Shown here: positions 21,622 to 31,485 of the stretch, one piece after another | Numbering within the stretch: the first letter of the stretch is position 1 | How the letters are laid out: every line of letters starts with the position of its first letter | Assembly (NCBI RefSeq): GCF_032854445.1 | Contig: NC_088307.1 | Coordinates: forward strand, 16,614,001 to 16,678,000 | DNA: 64,000 nucleotides | Origin: Liolophura sinensis | Lineage: Eukaryota > Mollusca > Polyplacophora > Chitonida > Chitonidae | Direction: 5' to 3' | Position numbers and translations under genes: made by a program | Notes under the pieces: generated by a model | The model's database searches: none | What the model saw: only the letters and a program-made list of their open reading frames with translations | Told to the model about the DNA's origin: nothing

Positions 21622-21644
21622 ACGTAGGCGCCCCTACGTCTAAT
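21617..21644 (+). other. Perfect 12-bp hairpin at the ATPase stop codon
   Basis: ATTAGACGTAGG (21617-21628) and CCTACGTCTAAT (21633-21644) are exact inverse complements around the 4-base loop CGCC. The ATPase stop codon lies inside the first arm and the next gene starts 13 bases after the hairpin. It resembles a 3'-end or processing signal. That it stayed perfect in a decayed element is notable. Confidence 0.7.
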
Positions 21645-21657
21645 AGACGTATGAAGC

Positions 21658-22706
21658 ATGGATACCGACGGGCTTATAGACGAGATTCTGGGCGCAGAGG
21701 AGGAGCCCGACCGAAGCCAACAGCCCGGCCAAAACCAACAGCCCGGCCGAAGCCAACAGCCCGAACCCAGTCAACAAGATGATGCACGGCAGCTCAGTGA
21801 TAGGCTGGCGGCACTTGCGGTGGGTGGGCAGGCCAAGCGATATCTGGGAAAAGACGTAACAGCCGCTGAGATCGACGCCATGAGCGACGAAGACGTTCAA
21901 AGGCTGTACTCCCGGTACGAGGGTAAGCTCGGTGCGCGGATGGTTAACGGCCTCGGAGGTATGTTCTTGAGATCATATGTAAGGGCGGCCAGCTGACTCC
22001 TACCAATCCCACCCCAGAATCGACCAATGCTCATGGCACAGCTCGCCACCGACCTATTTGTTGAACAGCCGCTTAGCAGTGCTAGCTGCTGGCTATACTA
22101 CTGCTATGGTAAGTACTTAGCACCGTTAACCATGGCGCTGACCACTGCTCATTTGAACACCACTGCTGTCCTAGAAATGAGCTGTATGATCCAGAGGAAC
22201 ATGAGTACAACGAATCCGGAAGGCCCGAAGGAAGCGGAGGGGGTGACAGCGGATTTTACGAATGACGGCCCTGCGAAGAATCCCAAAAAGTCGCTGCGGG
22301 TCGAGCGGGTGCTGCAGCGAGAAAGGCCAAGGCTGAAAAGCTCAAGGACGAGCTTCGCGAGGCAAAGGCTGCTTTGCTTGGCGCAGCTGATTCCACCAAG
22401 AAACAGCCGAAGGAACCGGATTCTTCGAAGGAGGGGGATGCCACAGATTTTGCAAAGGAATCGGATTCTACGAAAGCACACCAAATCACCCACTGGAGGG
22501 CGCTCCTGGCGTTATAAGGCGTTGGCGGCCTAGCACTGCTAGTGTTGCTACGCGTGTGGCGCAGCCGCTATACAGCACATGCACGAGGTTCAGATATTAC
22601 GCCGCATGCACGAGGTGCAGATATCACGCCGCAAGAAAAGAATCTCCATTTGAATACACGTCGCGACCCTTTCTATATAGAGCAGCATGTCTACTCCACC
22701 CAGTGA
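21658..22706 (+). pseudogene. Unassigned element 1 protein, Lys/Glu-rich with membrane segment
   Basis: ATG at 21658 (MDTDGLIDEILGAEEE). A Gln/Pro-rich repeat region follows (QQPG/QNQQPGRSQQPE), then KRYLGKDVTAAEIDAMSDED and GARMVNGLGGMFLRSYV. An in-frame TGA at 21994 precedes LLPIPPQNRP and YCYGKYLAPLTMALTTAHL. A frameshift near 22310 leads to a highly charged helical stretch (KAKAEKLKDELREAKAALL) and a Ser/Asp/Lys region. A TAA at 22515 splits this from GVGGLALLVLLRVW, a hydrophobic segment, and a short tail ending at 22706. The tail includes two copies of HARGxDITP encoded by a 28-base direct repeat. It overlaps the next start by 20 bases. Function unknown to me; a virion protein by position. 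Confidence 0.5.
22578..22634 (+). repeat. 28-base direct repeat, two copies
   Basis: 'atgcacgaggttcagatatt' and 'atgcacgaggtgcagatatc' start successive 28-base units with only a few differences, ending 'acgccgc'. Because 28 is not a multiple of three, the protein repeat it appears to encode depends on an adjacent base; treat that reading with care. Confidence 0.6.
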
Positions 22707-22926
22707 CGGAAAAGTGCTAGTCAACGCGGCCTACCACGCCGCTGTGGTCTCTCTCCTGGCTACTGGGTACGCTCGTCTCGGCCATATGTTCCTGAAAGGA
22801 GCCCTCCCGAAGCTGGACTTAACACCCCGTGACATCGGCATGGTCATTGCAGATGTTGGCCGGGCCATGTTTTCGAAGGAACTGCTAATTAAACAAGGGC
22901 TCCTTCCTCCCAATATAATCCAGTAG
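22687..22926 (+). CDS. Small membrane-associated protein, intact (79 aa), element 1
   Basis: This is one of the few undamaged frames in the element: ATG at 22687, stop at 22924. It has a polar start, a hydrophobic helix around VVSLLATGYARLGHMFL, then PKLDLTPRDIGMVIADVGRA and an end in IKQGLLPPNIIQ. It begins inside the 3' end of the preceding gene and stops 2 bases before the next start codon, a tight polycistronic or overlapping arrangement. I know near neighbours with the same pattern in related virus-like elements, but no function. Its size may explain survival without stops, so intactness is weak evidence of use. Confidence 0.6.
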   Translation: MSTPPSDGKVLVNAAYHAAVVSLLATGYARLGHMFLKGALPKLDLTPRDIGMVIADVGRAMFSKELLIKQGLLPPNIIQ

Positions 22927-22928
22927 TA

Positions 22929-23378
22929 ATGGCCTCCATCGCAATGATGATGGCCGGCACCCTCGTAAACGCTTTGGCCTTCAGCGGGAGCAGCTATATG
23001 TTTTCGATGCTGAGGAGTTCCGGTGTCGACGAGGAGTGGAGGCGCCATGGCCAAGCTGTAGAGCAGCTCCAAGCCGCCCAGTAAAAATGGGCTCGAAAGA
23101 GCACTGAGCGCTTGGACTGGATCAACGATGAACTCCGCCGCCAGGGCCACGCTGTCCAAACGTTCCGGGATGTCGACGCTGCAATCCGCGAGTATTCTAG
23201 GGTCACGGGCAAAACTCTAACACTCGATGCACGCGACGCGCTGCTGGGCACAGAGCCACAGCTCTCCGATTTCTATGTGCCTAGTGAAGATCAAAAACAC
23301 CGCCAGATGACCTTCGTCATCCTGGGAATGTGTGTGGTTGGGGGTGTGAGTTATGGAATCGCAAAACTCGCCAAGTAA
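22929..23378 (+). pseudogene. Unassigned element 1 protein, N- and C-terminal hydrophobic segments
   Basis: ATG at 22929 gives MASIAMMMAGTLVNALAF, then a charged helical middle (RRHGQAVEQLQAAQ). One in-frame TAA at 23082 interrupts it. The same frame continues through WINDELRRQGHAVQTFRDVD and PQLSDFYVPSEDQKHRQMT to a C-terminal hydrophobic segment (FVILGMCVVGGVSYGIA) with a short basic end. 149 codons in all, with only that single stop. It sits directly after the small membrane protein gene and before the integrase stump. Function unknown; topology suggests a membrane protein of the virus-like particle or host cell. Confidence 0.55.
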
Positions 23379-23499
23379 TCCGAACTGACTGTGCCGGACT
23401 CACCATCGAGCTCCTCGCCGTATGGCAGGCACGATCTTAGTAGTGAGGTGGTTCTGCGCACGCAAATACGCCGCGACGATTAACATCTTTTTCGTCGCA

Positions 23500-23781
23500 A
23501 ATCTGTTAGAGGGCTGCTAGAATACCTTGATGACATGGCTAGTAAGGTGTCTGCTCGCCTGGCTAATATCTAATACAGCCCCCGTGAGTACTGGAAGGGC
23601 CGCGTGGCCATCCAGAAACTTGCCACTGCGGCTAAAGTCTCCAAAGATGTGGTCCGGACCTGGCTGGAAAAGCAGATAATCTGGCAGATATACTTGCCCC
23701 GTCCCAGAAAAATACCGAGGCCTATGTTCGATGTTTCCACGCCGAATGACATCCACCAAGCCGATCTTCTATTTTGTGGAC
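23500..23781 (+). pseudogene. INT: Integrase N-terminal stump, element 1
   Basis: Plus-strand frame with YSPREYWKGRVAIQKLA, VRTWLEKQIIWQIYLPRP and FDVSTPNDIHQADLLF. These match the N-terminal and pre-catalytic part of Polinton/retroviral-type integrases, which join element ends to host DNA. One in-frame TAA lies near 23572. Immediately after HQADLLF the match stops and the sequence becomes the antisense of the PolB C-terminus (from about 23778). The entire DDE catalytic core and C-terminal domain are therefore deleted. The junction looks like one deletion between two convergent genes. Confidence 0.75.
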
Positions 23782-26700
23782 ACCATCTTCGGCGATCCAG
23801 CGCTTACTATCGAAGGGGGACAGTGAGACCTTATTCAGGTGCTGTCCGTAGATATGGTGGCGCTCTGATCGCAGCACGTCCATACCGTGACGGAAGATCT
23901 TCTCGAAGAGGGCCTCTTTGTACTGCTTATGGCGGATGTGCTTTTCCACAACACCCTTTTTCACGCCCTTGGCCTTCTTTATGTTGGCTCTGCCAGCCTC
24001 CAAAATGGAGTACATCTTGGTTCGCAGACCAATGTATTCGGCGATCGGCCGCCCCGCGCACTCGTCCTTCATTTTCCCCAGACCTTCATATTTGCTACGC
24101 TGTGCAGGGGGTGGTCTTGTGGGTAATCTGAGGTGTCGTACATGTTTGCATTCTCAGCCATATCCCTATACTATAAACATCATCAGTCTGAATCTCGAGT
24201 AGCAGACTATCCGTGTCAGTGTAGACGAGCTAGCAGCGCTCTCCGTACTGGGCCTTCATGTGGTTGTAGTAGAAGTACATCAGGTGCTTTGAGAGATCTA
24301 GAATGCTCATGCCCACGTGGATTGGTCGGTTTAGGACTAGACGGGTCTTGTGCATCTGAATCGCTGCGAGGTCATCATCAAATATGTTTGCCCGTGCGAA
24401 GCTCGGGCTGGCTATCAAGCGTCGGAGCTTGTCGTCTTCTCCAGAGCGTACCAGCTTGACGTCCACACGCTTCCGGAGGTTCTCCATGGTTTTCCCGAAG
24501 ACCGAGTTGTTCATTAGCGTGTACAGGTCCTTCTCGAATTTACTCGCGGCCGTTTTTCGGAGCTCGGTGTTCATCCTGATATAGGGCTCCATCCAAGGGC
24601 TCTGGACGAATCTCAGGGCCCGGTGAACCTTTGTCAGGCGCATTCCCAGAGATAGATACAGCTGTAGGTTCCGGTAGCGCAGGACGTACCGTTCCTTGTT
24701 GCAGAGGTTGAGGACCAGCTTTTCGACCTCGGTAGGCGCTTTCTTGCCGAGAAGGCCGTGCTGATAGTCTGACATCCACTCCTTCTGGACCACCAGACGC
24801 TCCGGGGCTAATGGGTAGCCGTTATGTGCGTTATGTAGGTCGGCCGGATACTCTAGGTCGACCTCGAGGATGTAACCAGAAGGACTGTCGTGGGGGTGGG
24901 TAGCAATCGTTTCACCGAGACGCTGCGCGTCACCTACCCACTGAAAGCCGCCCGTTGGAAGAAACTGACTCATAGCCCAGCCATATAGATTATTGGCGTC
25001 TAGGTATTGGATGTAGCTGTTTGGACTTTCTGGGTTGTATCCCTCCACCTGCGGATTATTGGCTTTGGCGTGTCGCTTACTTACCATGGAGATTCCTCCT
25101 CGCAACCCCTTCTCAATAAAGAGATGTTGGTCATAGTCCGTCAACAGCTCCAGCTCTACCCTGGGAGACCTGGGCTCGTAAAGTAGTGAGCGAGGTCCAA
25201 TCCATACTGCCGTAAACAAGTCTTCCGGAAGGCCTCAAACACATCAGCTAATAGGAGCACGTCTGTGCGGCAGTAAAGGTCTGTGTAGTCTCCCAGATTG
25301 GTGCAATCAAATACCTTCCATACCTGTTGAGCGTGGATGTAGTCCTCATCGCTAATGCCTGAGACTTTGAGTTTACTGTAGAAAGCCTCTTTAGGTGGGA
25401 GGCTGGACTCGTCGAAGCGCTCCCAGGAGTCCACATACTCATAGGGGTAGACACCCTTGCGCATGAGTAACTTACGTTTTTCTTCGGTAGGCTCATACCG
25501 GGCTCCTGTGGAAAGCCTCAGGTTTGTTGACATCTACCAGATTGTCAAGGGAAGTCGGTAAGAATTGAACGCTGTCGATGAAGCGGAGCTACCCCAGCGA
25601 GAAGGAGATGTACTTTTGCGTGTTTTTGGGGATGCAGGAGATGCGGCCCTCCACCTTACTTATGGCTTGCATCAGGAGGTGGCCGTCGTAGCCCCGTAGG
25701 TTGTGGAAGACTACTGCTATGGCTGTCTTGGGACCCAGCCGCAACTTTAGGTTGCATGCGTTATGTGCCGCGCCACTGTACTTGCCGGTGATATGGCAGT
25801 GATCGCGCACAGAATCGGCGCCTAGAGGCTTCTCACACACGTGACAGGTTGTGGCGTTGTTGTGGGCCTGCCAGTCTTTGGGAGTCATATTCATGGCTAT
25901 AGGTTTGGCTAGAACATTTTTGATTTCCTGCTCCTCCTGTTGGAGAGCTCTGAGGAAGTGTTCCGTCGCGTTAGGGCCTCTGTATTCCACGGGGCGTTTT
26001 GTGTGGCCGTCGCAACGCGCCACAACATAGCAGTAACTGCAGGGCTTGTGGTGCTGAGTCTTTTGAGTGCTGCTTTCTGTAGGTGACGGCGGCGGGCCTT
26101 CAACCTTTCTGGTCAGAGCCTCGAAGTCGGCATATATGATGAACGGAGGCGGTAGCTGTTTGCGGTGGTTCTGAAAGGTGAACTTGTTTTCCCCCTTCTG
26201 GGGCATTTCCACCCTCACCGCCGTCTGGCCAATCCCTCGGCATTCCGACTTATGCACCTCGAGCAGATCCTCCCTTGTGTAACCATGTAGGCAGCGCTCA
26301 CAGAAGCGTTTGCGATTTCGTTTCTTACTTTCTTGGAACAGGAGACGATCGAGATCTTTTATCCACGTATAATGGAATTTGCCTGCCTTCTCAATCAGCA
26401 GCAGATTGATTCGGGGCGTGCCGCCGGGCTTCTTGCTGAGGCGGTGCACGATCACACCCTTGTCCCACCCGAACACGTTGATGGCGAGGTCGTTCTTTTC
26501 CTCCACTTTAGGGATCTGAGAGATGGGCGTGGGGGCGTCGATCCCAGCAAAGTCAAGACCATCATTGGTGGGATATTTTGTTGGTCTCTGAGGGTCCCGG
26601 GCGGCTGGAAATAAGGCAGATCGGAGTGCCCATCGGAGGCAGTCGTCGTCTTTGTTCTTCACATTGATGACTGCTTTGTTATTACTCACAGCTGCAGGTA

Positions 26701-27277
26701 GGGGGATGTAGGACCCCCCTCTCAGTGGCTGATACCTTGCAATGTCAAGCCAGAGTGTTTGCACGCTATTGATAACCCACCCTGACCCTCGCTGTGTCCA
26801 TTTTTCCAGCACCTCCTGGATGATGGGGGAGGCCTTATCTAGAGCCCCGTCAATGTCGCCAGCCTCTAAGAGGGCCTCCTGTTTGCTGTGGAGTACTGGA
26901 CTGGTATACTCTTCACTGCCATCGGCGTTGCCCTTTCGCAGCTGAACCCTGAGGCCTAATTGGAACTTAACAACGTTGAGTGCCAGGATCTCTTCTTCTA
27001 GCTTCTGGCGAATAATGGCTCAAATTTCTTCTAAGAAGGCTATTGGGTCCGTCCAAACGCCTTCGGGTACGCCCATCTGCCAGGCCCGGAGGAGATTCCT
27101 TATAGCCCGGCCGGTGTTAGTGAATTCTAGTTTCTTTTCGCCCAGTATTCCGCCTAGCAATTCATCCAACTCCTCGTTACTGAGGAGGTTCAACTCAGCC
27201 ACAGCCGTTTTATGCCTGTCGAGGATCCCCTGCAATTCTTCCAAGGCATTGCTGGACCGTGGGTACTTAGGCCGCAC
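23722..27277 (-). pseudogene. POLB: Family B DNA polymerase (protein-primed type), element 1
   Basis: Read right to left. The N-terminal helical part starts near 27277, with a TGA at 27018. A zinc-finger-like CERC...H...C lies near 26240-26305, Exo I (YADFEAL) near 26125, an HNH-like C-x2-C...HCHITGKYSG...NACN unit near 25740-25850, and Exo II (FHNLRGYDGH) near 25680-25710. A TAG at 25587 and a frameshift near 25510 follow. Then come Exo III (YCRTDVLLLADVF), a shift near 25200, motif A (LDANNLYGWAM) near 24980-25005 and motif B (NNSVFGKTME) near 24480-24510. A TAG at 24230 lies four codons before motif C (YTDTDS), and a further shift lies near 24160. The end is at 23722. About 1,180 codons would replicate the element's DNA. 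All catalytic motifs are readable, but the gene is clearly dead. Confidence 0.9.
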
Positions 27278-27382
27278 ACCTAGGAGCGTCTCAAACTCCC
27301 CCCCCCCCCGTAGTGCTCGCGCTTTTTAATGGCGCCTCATTGTACGCGCCGATATCATCATTATACTAATAAAAGCATCTCT

Positions 27383-27661
27383 CTAATTGTAAATTTCGAT
27401 AGCCGCCAGCCGTTTGAACTCATCCAAGAAAGTCTTGAGCCTCCGCTGTCTTTCACGCATCTGGACCATTTTATATCCGCAGGCCATGCAAAGCTGAAAT
27501 CGGTTTTTAACACCCCGACCACAGCTAATACATGGCAGGGTACCAAGACCCTTGCGCAGACGGTTTAGGTGAACCCCACAGTACTCCCCTAGACAACTCT
27601 TACCACAGAGCTCCGTGGAGCCAATGGGTAGCCACCGGCAATTATTATAACCCTTTGGCAT
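27383..27661 (-). CDS. Small Cys-rich zinc-ribbon-like protein, intact (92 aa), element 1
   Basis: Start at 27661 (MPKGYNNCRW). Cysteines fall in two groups: CGKSCLGEYCGVH at residues 19-31, and two CxxC knuckles (CISC at 44-47, CMAC at 58-61) that would bind zinc. A basic helical tail of about 30 residues follows. It lies upstream of PolB on the same strand, about 100 bases away and next to the right terminal repeat. It would be the first gene transcribed leftward. A nucleic-acid-binding or regulatory role is inference. The frame is intact, unlike most of the element. Confidence 0.6.
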   Translation of the reverse strand: MPKGYNNCRWLPIGSTELCGKSCLGEYCGVHLNRLRKGLGTLPCISCGRGVKNRFQLCMACGYKMVQMRERQRRLKTFLDEFKRLAAIEIYN

Positions 27662-27689
27662 GTTGTTGTTGTATACACAATTGGTGTAG

Positions 27690-27879
27690 AAGCATATCTG
27701 AGCAATGGGTATGTCTAATAGAACCCCAAAAAGGGGGTGGGGTTTCTATTTGTTATGGGGAGGGCCCCAAGGGGGAGCGTGCGCCAGAACCTATAATGTG
27801 TATACTAGAACTTCTGGACCTCGCCGGGAATAGGGGCTGGGGGCCTCTATTTACCAAGGGGGGCGTGCGCCAGAACCCT
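27690..27879 (-). repeat. Right terminal inverted repeat of element 1
   Basis: Ends GCGCCAGAACCCT at 27879. Its reverse complement repeats the left end's 'ggttctggcgcac', 'cttggggccctccccataac' and 'aaatagaa' motifs, with two to three sub-repeats per end. There is no clean 6-base target duplication with the left flank. Confidence 0.75.
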
Positions 27880-28757
27880 CATGCACATTAAGCTACTATT
27901 CATTGTACTTCATTGAACTGTACTGATAATAAGCACGGAAATGACCTTTGAATAAATAATGACTAATGCATTTGACGTTAAAAGTCTTATAAATAGAGCG
28001 CTTGTGATTGTAGGTAAATTTGATAACCATTGATCTGCAAGCTTTGGCTCGATACAGGTCTTGGTCTAAAGGATTTGGACTGTTGTCACTAGGGAATTGT
28101 AAATCATGCTGAATAATTTCAGGTTTCAATCCTTTCTCACCTTTTTACAAGAGGTTTCAAAAGACTATAAAATCTACATTTGTCACAGTCCATAAAGAAT
28201 TTGATTAGAGATATAAACTCAAACGTGGTTTTTGCTTTTAGGTTTGTATCAAGTCAACTACATTTACTATTATGTTTCTGGTCTTTCCAGTCCTGAACTT
28301 AAGCTTAAACATAGCTATTATTGTTTGTACTGTTCTCACAAGGTAACTCATGTAAGTCATTATTGAAAATGCCTTTATGTTTGATATTTTAATTGATTGA
28401 AACGATCGAGCATACTCTGGTAAACACCAGTTATGCCAGCAGTGTTCGTTGGGCATGACCTGCACTTTAGTGTATGTAGAAACTCATGGGAATGGTGACT
28501 TTGACAGAGGCTTATCTCGAGACAAGTCTCGTGGGAAATGTCTGTTTAAATATAACTCCGGGGACAACAGTCCAGTTTGACAATAAATCCATTAGACCAT
28601 TGTTTAAATGTGGCCAAGTGAGAATCGATTGCCAAAGAGTAAAGCTTTCCGCATTTGTATTTTTAAATTCGTTGGACATTACTTATTCAAAGGCTTTATA
28701 TTGGTAAACTCTATTGGTGCATGTACTATTCAGGTCCGCAGACTTACATTATATGTA

Positions 28758-28773
28758 GAATATATATATACAC
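28758..28773 (+). promoter_or_regulatory. Candidate TATA element of GPCR copy 2
   Basis: A GAATATATATATAC run about 72 bases before the start codon, equivalent to 5173-5186. Unproven. Confidence 0.3.
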
Positions 28774-28844
28774 CAGAGTTATCCTGCGTTCTCTATTTCG
28801 ATACACGCTTCCCAGTCTCGCAGCTTGTGAAGTGCAGAACTACC

Positions 28845-30615
28845 ATGAGTGACAACGCTACCTACACTGACGCATGGCACTTGGATGAATCCGGAAAGAT
28901 TATAACGAGTGTCATTTCTTGCGACATCATCCTCACAGCGGGTATAGGCAATGTGTCCGTGATTGCCCTGATAGTGCTAGTCAGGAAACTACATTCCAGA
29001 GTGAACATGTGTCTGGCATGTCTGGCTTTGGCTGATTTGGTGGTTTTGGTTTTCTTGCCCATTATTCCATTGAATATTCTTCACGACCTGGACGATTCGT
29101 CTCTAGGACAGAATTTCTGTAAGTGATTTTTGAAAGTTTGTATCCTGGTTTCTACCTTGAAAATAATAACCGCTACATTACTACATTTACCTCGTTGGCC
29201 CTTACTGTAAGCTGTGTGATAAATAAAAACATTTTCTGTACTGAACATTTTCTAAAAGAAATATTTGCATAATTACATTATTATTTCTGTGAGTAATGTT
29301 TTACGTAGAATACAACAATAGTAAATAAAAATTGTTGGCATTATCAGTAGAGGGCAAATTAGTAAACATTTAATGAGCATACTATCAGGAGAAACCATAA
29401 AAGTCAACATGCAAACAAACTAAATTCTTTAGTAAGAGAACTATATCTCAGGCGTTTTTATTGCTTAAATAATTAATTACTTAACTAGTGATTTAAAAAT
29501 GATGTATTTTATTTATTTATGTGATTGGTGTTTTACACCGAATATTTCATTTCTACGATAACGGCCAGCATTATGGTGGAAAAAAACCGGCAAGAGCCCA
29601 ATAGAAACCCACGACCAAAAAAAGGATGTAAATCTCATTCTTAATGACATTAGACTTTATCGCTTGAACACGTGTGCCCACATTCTATCTACATTAACTA
29701 TTGTGGCAACATACCACAATATTTTACTAGTCAAGTGTTATTCGGTTGTTTTAAAATTAAGGATTTCCTTTCTTCTACGTAGCTTGTTACCGTTGTTAGG
29801 AAACATAACGCTTGTGTACGATTTTAAGCTCGGCTTTCCACATTGCTTCTTTTAATAAAATATCTTGCTCTGTTGCCTTTTAGGTGTTTTTTATCAGTTC
29901 CATTGATAGAGGAGCTCTGGCCTGCTCTACCTTGATTTTTGTGCTTGTTGGAGTGGAGCGTTATACGGTTTTGTGTCATCCGTTGAAGTCGTTAAGTTGG
30001 TGGACCCGGAAGAAGGTCTCTCTGTTCTTGGTCATCATCTTACTGGTCACCGTTGCGGTTTCCATACCTTATGGGTTCGCCACGACATATGAAAAGGTGA
30101 TCTTTGATGATAATACAACAGCAGTATATTGTTTCATGACCTGGGATAATCCATGGTTGGAGCATTATGAAACTGCTGTAAATTGTGTTTTTTTCTTTGT
30201 GCCTATTCTCGTGTTGTGCTTTCTGTACGGTAAGATGATTATCGCTTTGAAGACAAAGGTGCCACAGAGCGACGACCAAGGAACCGGTGTAAGGGGAGCA
30301 TCTAAGTCGCGTTCTAAAGTTGCTAAAATGCTCTTGGTTGTAGTTAGTGTTTTCGTTATCTGTCTTCTGCCATTTAAAGTCTACCTTTTTGTAAATATCT
30401 ATGCCACGGATGTCATTAATTCAATGGATGACAGATCATTTTTCATTATGAACTGGTCTACGCGAATTGTATTCTACATCAACCACGCGTCAAACCCGGT
30501 TGTATATTTTCTTATGTCTGACAATTTCCGGGAAGCCTTCAAGACAGTTTTTTGTAGGAGATGTAAAACAGTGAAACCGCCTGAATCCGTACGCACGATT
30601 TCCTCATCTCTGTGA
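28845..30615 (+). pseudogene. Class A GPCR copy 2, probable frameshift at exon 2 start
   Basis: Near-identical to copy 1. Exon 1 is 28845-29118 with donor GTAAGT, and exon 2 would start at 29884 after TTTTAG. Exon 1 ends in phase 1 as in the other copies. The T-run after GTG in exon 2 is six bases instead of five, so the spliced message shifts frame and meets TGA within a few codons. The remaining exon 2 frame (SIDRGALACS onward, VERY, NPVVYF, SSSL end) is fully open, so the lesion is recent. Alternatives are an assembly or homopolymer error, or another acceptor; I see none that restores frame nearby. If the extra T is real, the gene is null. Confidence 0.75.
29500..29620 (-). repeat. SINE-1 fragment in GPCR copy 2 intron
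   Basis: The same insertion as at 5918-6005. The surrounding intron carries an additional 'gtaaatctcattc' relative to copy A. Confidence 0.75.
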
Positions 30616-30774
30616 GGGGGCGTCATTTTCCTGACACCCGACGGTTGTCTTCGTCAGAAAATTTCAACTGGCATTTTGATGTCCCCCAAGGTGACGGATA
30701 AAACAAAGTCACCTCACCACACGGAAAATCTCACCTCCTAATGCCTACACCCGACCTATGTAAAAAGTCTGTTT

Positions 30775-30925
30775 GATCCGATGTATTTGTTTCATTGTTG
30801 TTTAACGCCGTGCTCAAGAACTGTTCACATATAGGATGGCGGTCTTATGGGTGGAAAAAACAGCAGTGCCTGGAGGAAACTACTGAACTGTGGCAAGTTA
30901 CCGACGAACTTTCCGTCGCCTGAGG
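30775..30925 (-). repeat. SINE-1, diverged copy
   Basis: The duplicate of the 7160-7315 copy, downstream of GPCR copy 2. Confidence 0.6.
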
Positions 30926-31159
30926 TACAAGATTTCACACCATGTCGATTTTAAAAAATGGTGATCATAAAAAAGAGCGTCGTTGACTTACTTTGGTGCA
31001 AAATCAAAAGAAATCGCTGTGAACATCCACTTCACGAGTGATAAACCCTTGAGATTTAAAAGCCAGCACCTTAACTGGTTTGTGGCATCCAGTTCCAAGT
31101 TCAACCTGACACATGGGTCAGAGATTTAGTGACCAGGGTGAGTTGGGCGTCATTACTCT

Positions 31160-31485
31160 TTCGAGTGAGTGAGTGAGTGCTTGGGGTTTAACGTCGTACT
31201 CAACAATTTTTCAGTCATATGATGACGAAGGAATCCTTAAGGTGCATGTACGTGTAATGTGCCTCCTTGTTGCAGGGCGGATTTCCACCGCTCTTTTATT
31301 TAGTGCTGCTTCACTGAGACGACTTACCGAGGGCAAATAAGCCATTATACTGATACGGGTCAACCAGTCGTTGCACTATCCCCTTCATGCTGAACGCCAA
31401 GCGAGGAAGTTACAACTCCCTCTTTTAAAGTCTTAGGTGTGACTCGATCAAGGATTGATCCTGGATCCACCGGTCCCGACACTTT
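31160..31485 (-). repeat. SINE-2 copy
   Basis: The duplicate of 7545-7865, with the same internal deletion. It ends 'gattgatcctggatccaccg'. Confidence 0.85.

Larger units (their letters stand above)
14903..27879. mobile_element. Polinton/adintovirus-like element 1, about 13 kb, decayed
   Basis: Imperfect inverted ends (AGGTTCTGGC... and ...GCCAGAACCCT) bracket a compact two-strand gene array. It carries a protein-primed-type PolB gene, a retroviral-type integrase start, a hexon-like capsid gene, an FtsK/HerA-type packaging ATPase and several unassigned genes. This is the hallmark set of Polinton/adintovirus-type integrating DNA viruses of animals. GC content is visibly higher than the flanks. 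Every long gene has stops or frameshifts and the integrase core is gone, so this copy cannot move or form particles. The core genes are secure; assignment to a named sub-lineage is not. Confidence 0.9.

Noticed and set aside
15738-23378. Bacterial or phage contamination, suggested by dense, GC-rich genes
   Set aside because: The block is bounded by inverted terminal repeats inside duplicated host sequence with SINEs, and its genes are Polinton-type and decayed.
27532-27891. Plus-strand 119-codon frame over the right terminal repeat
   Set aside because: It covers the antisense of the zinc-ribbon gene and then the terminal repeat; no independent support.
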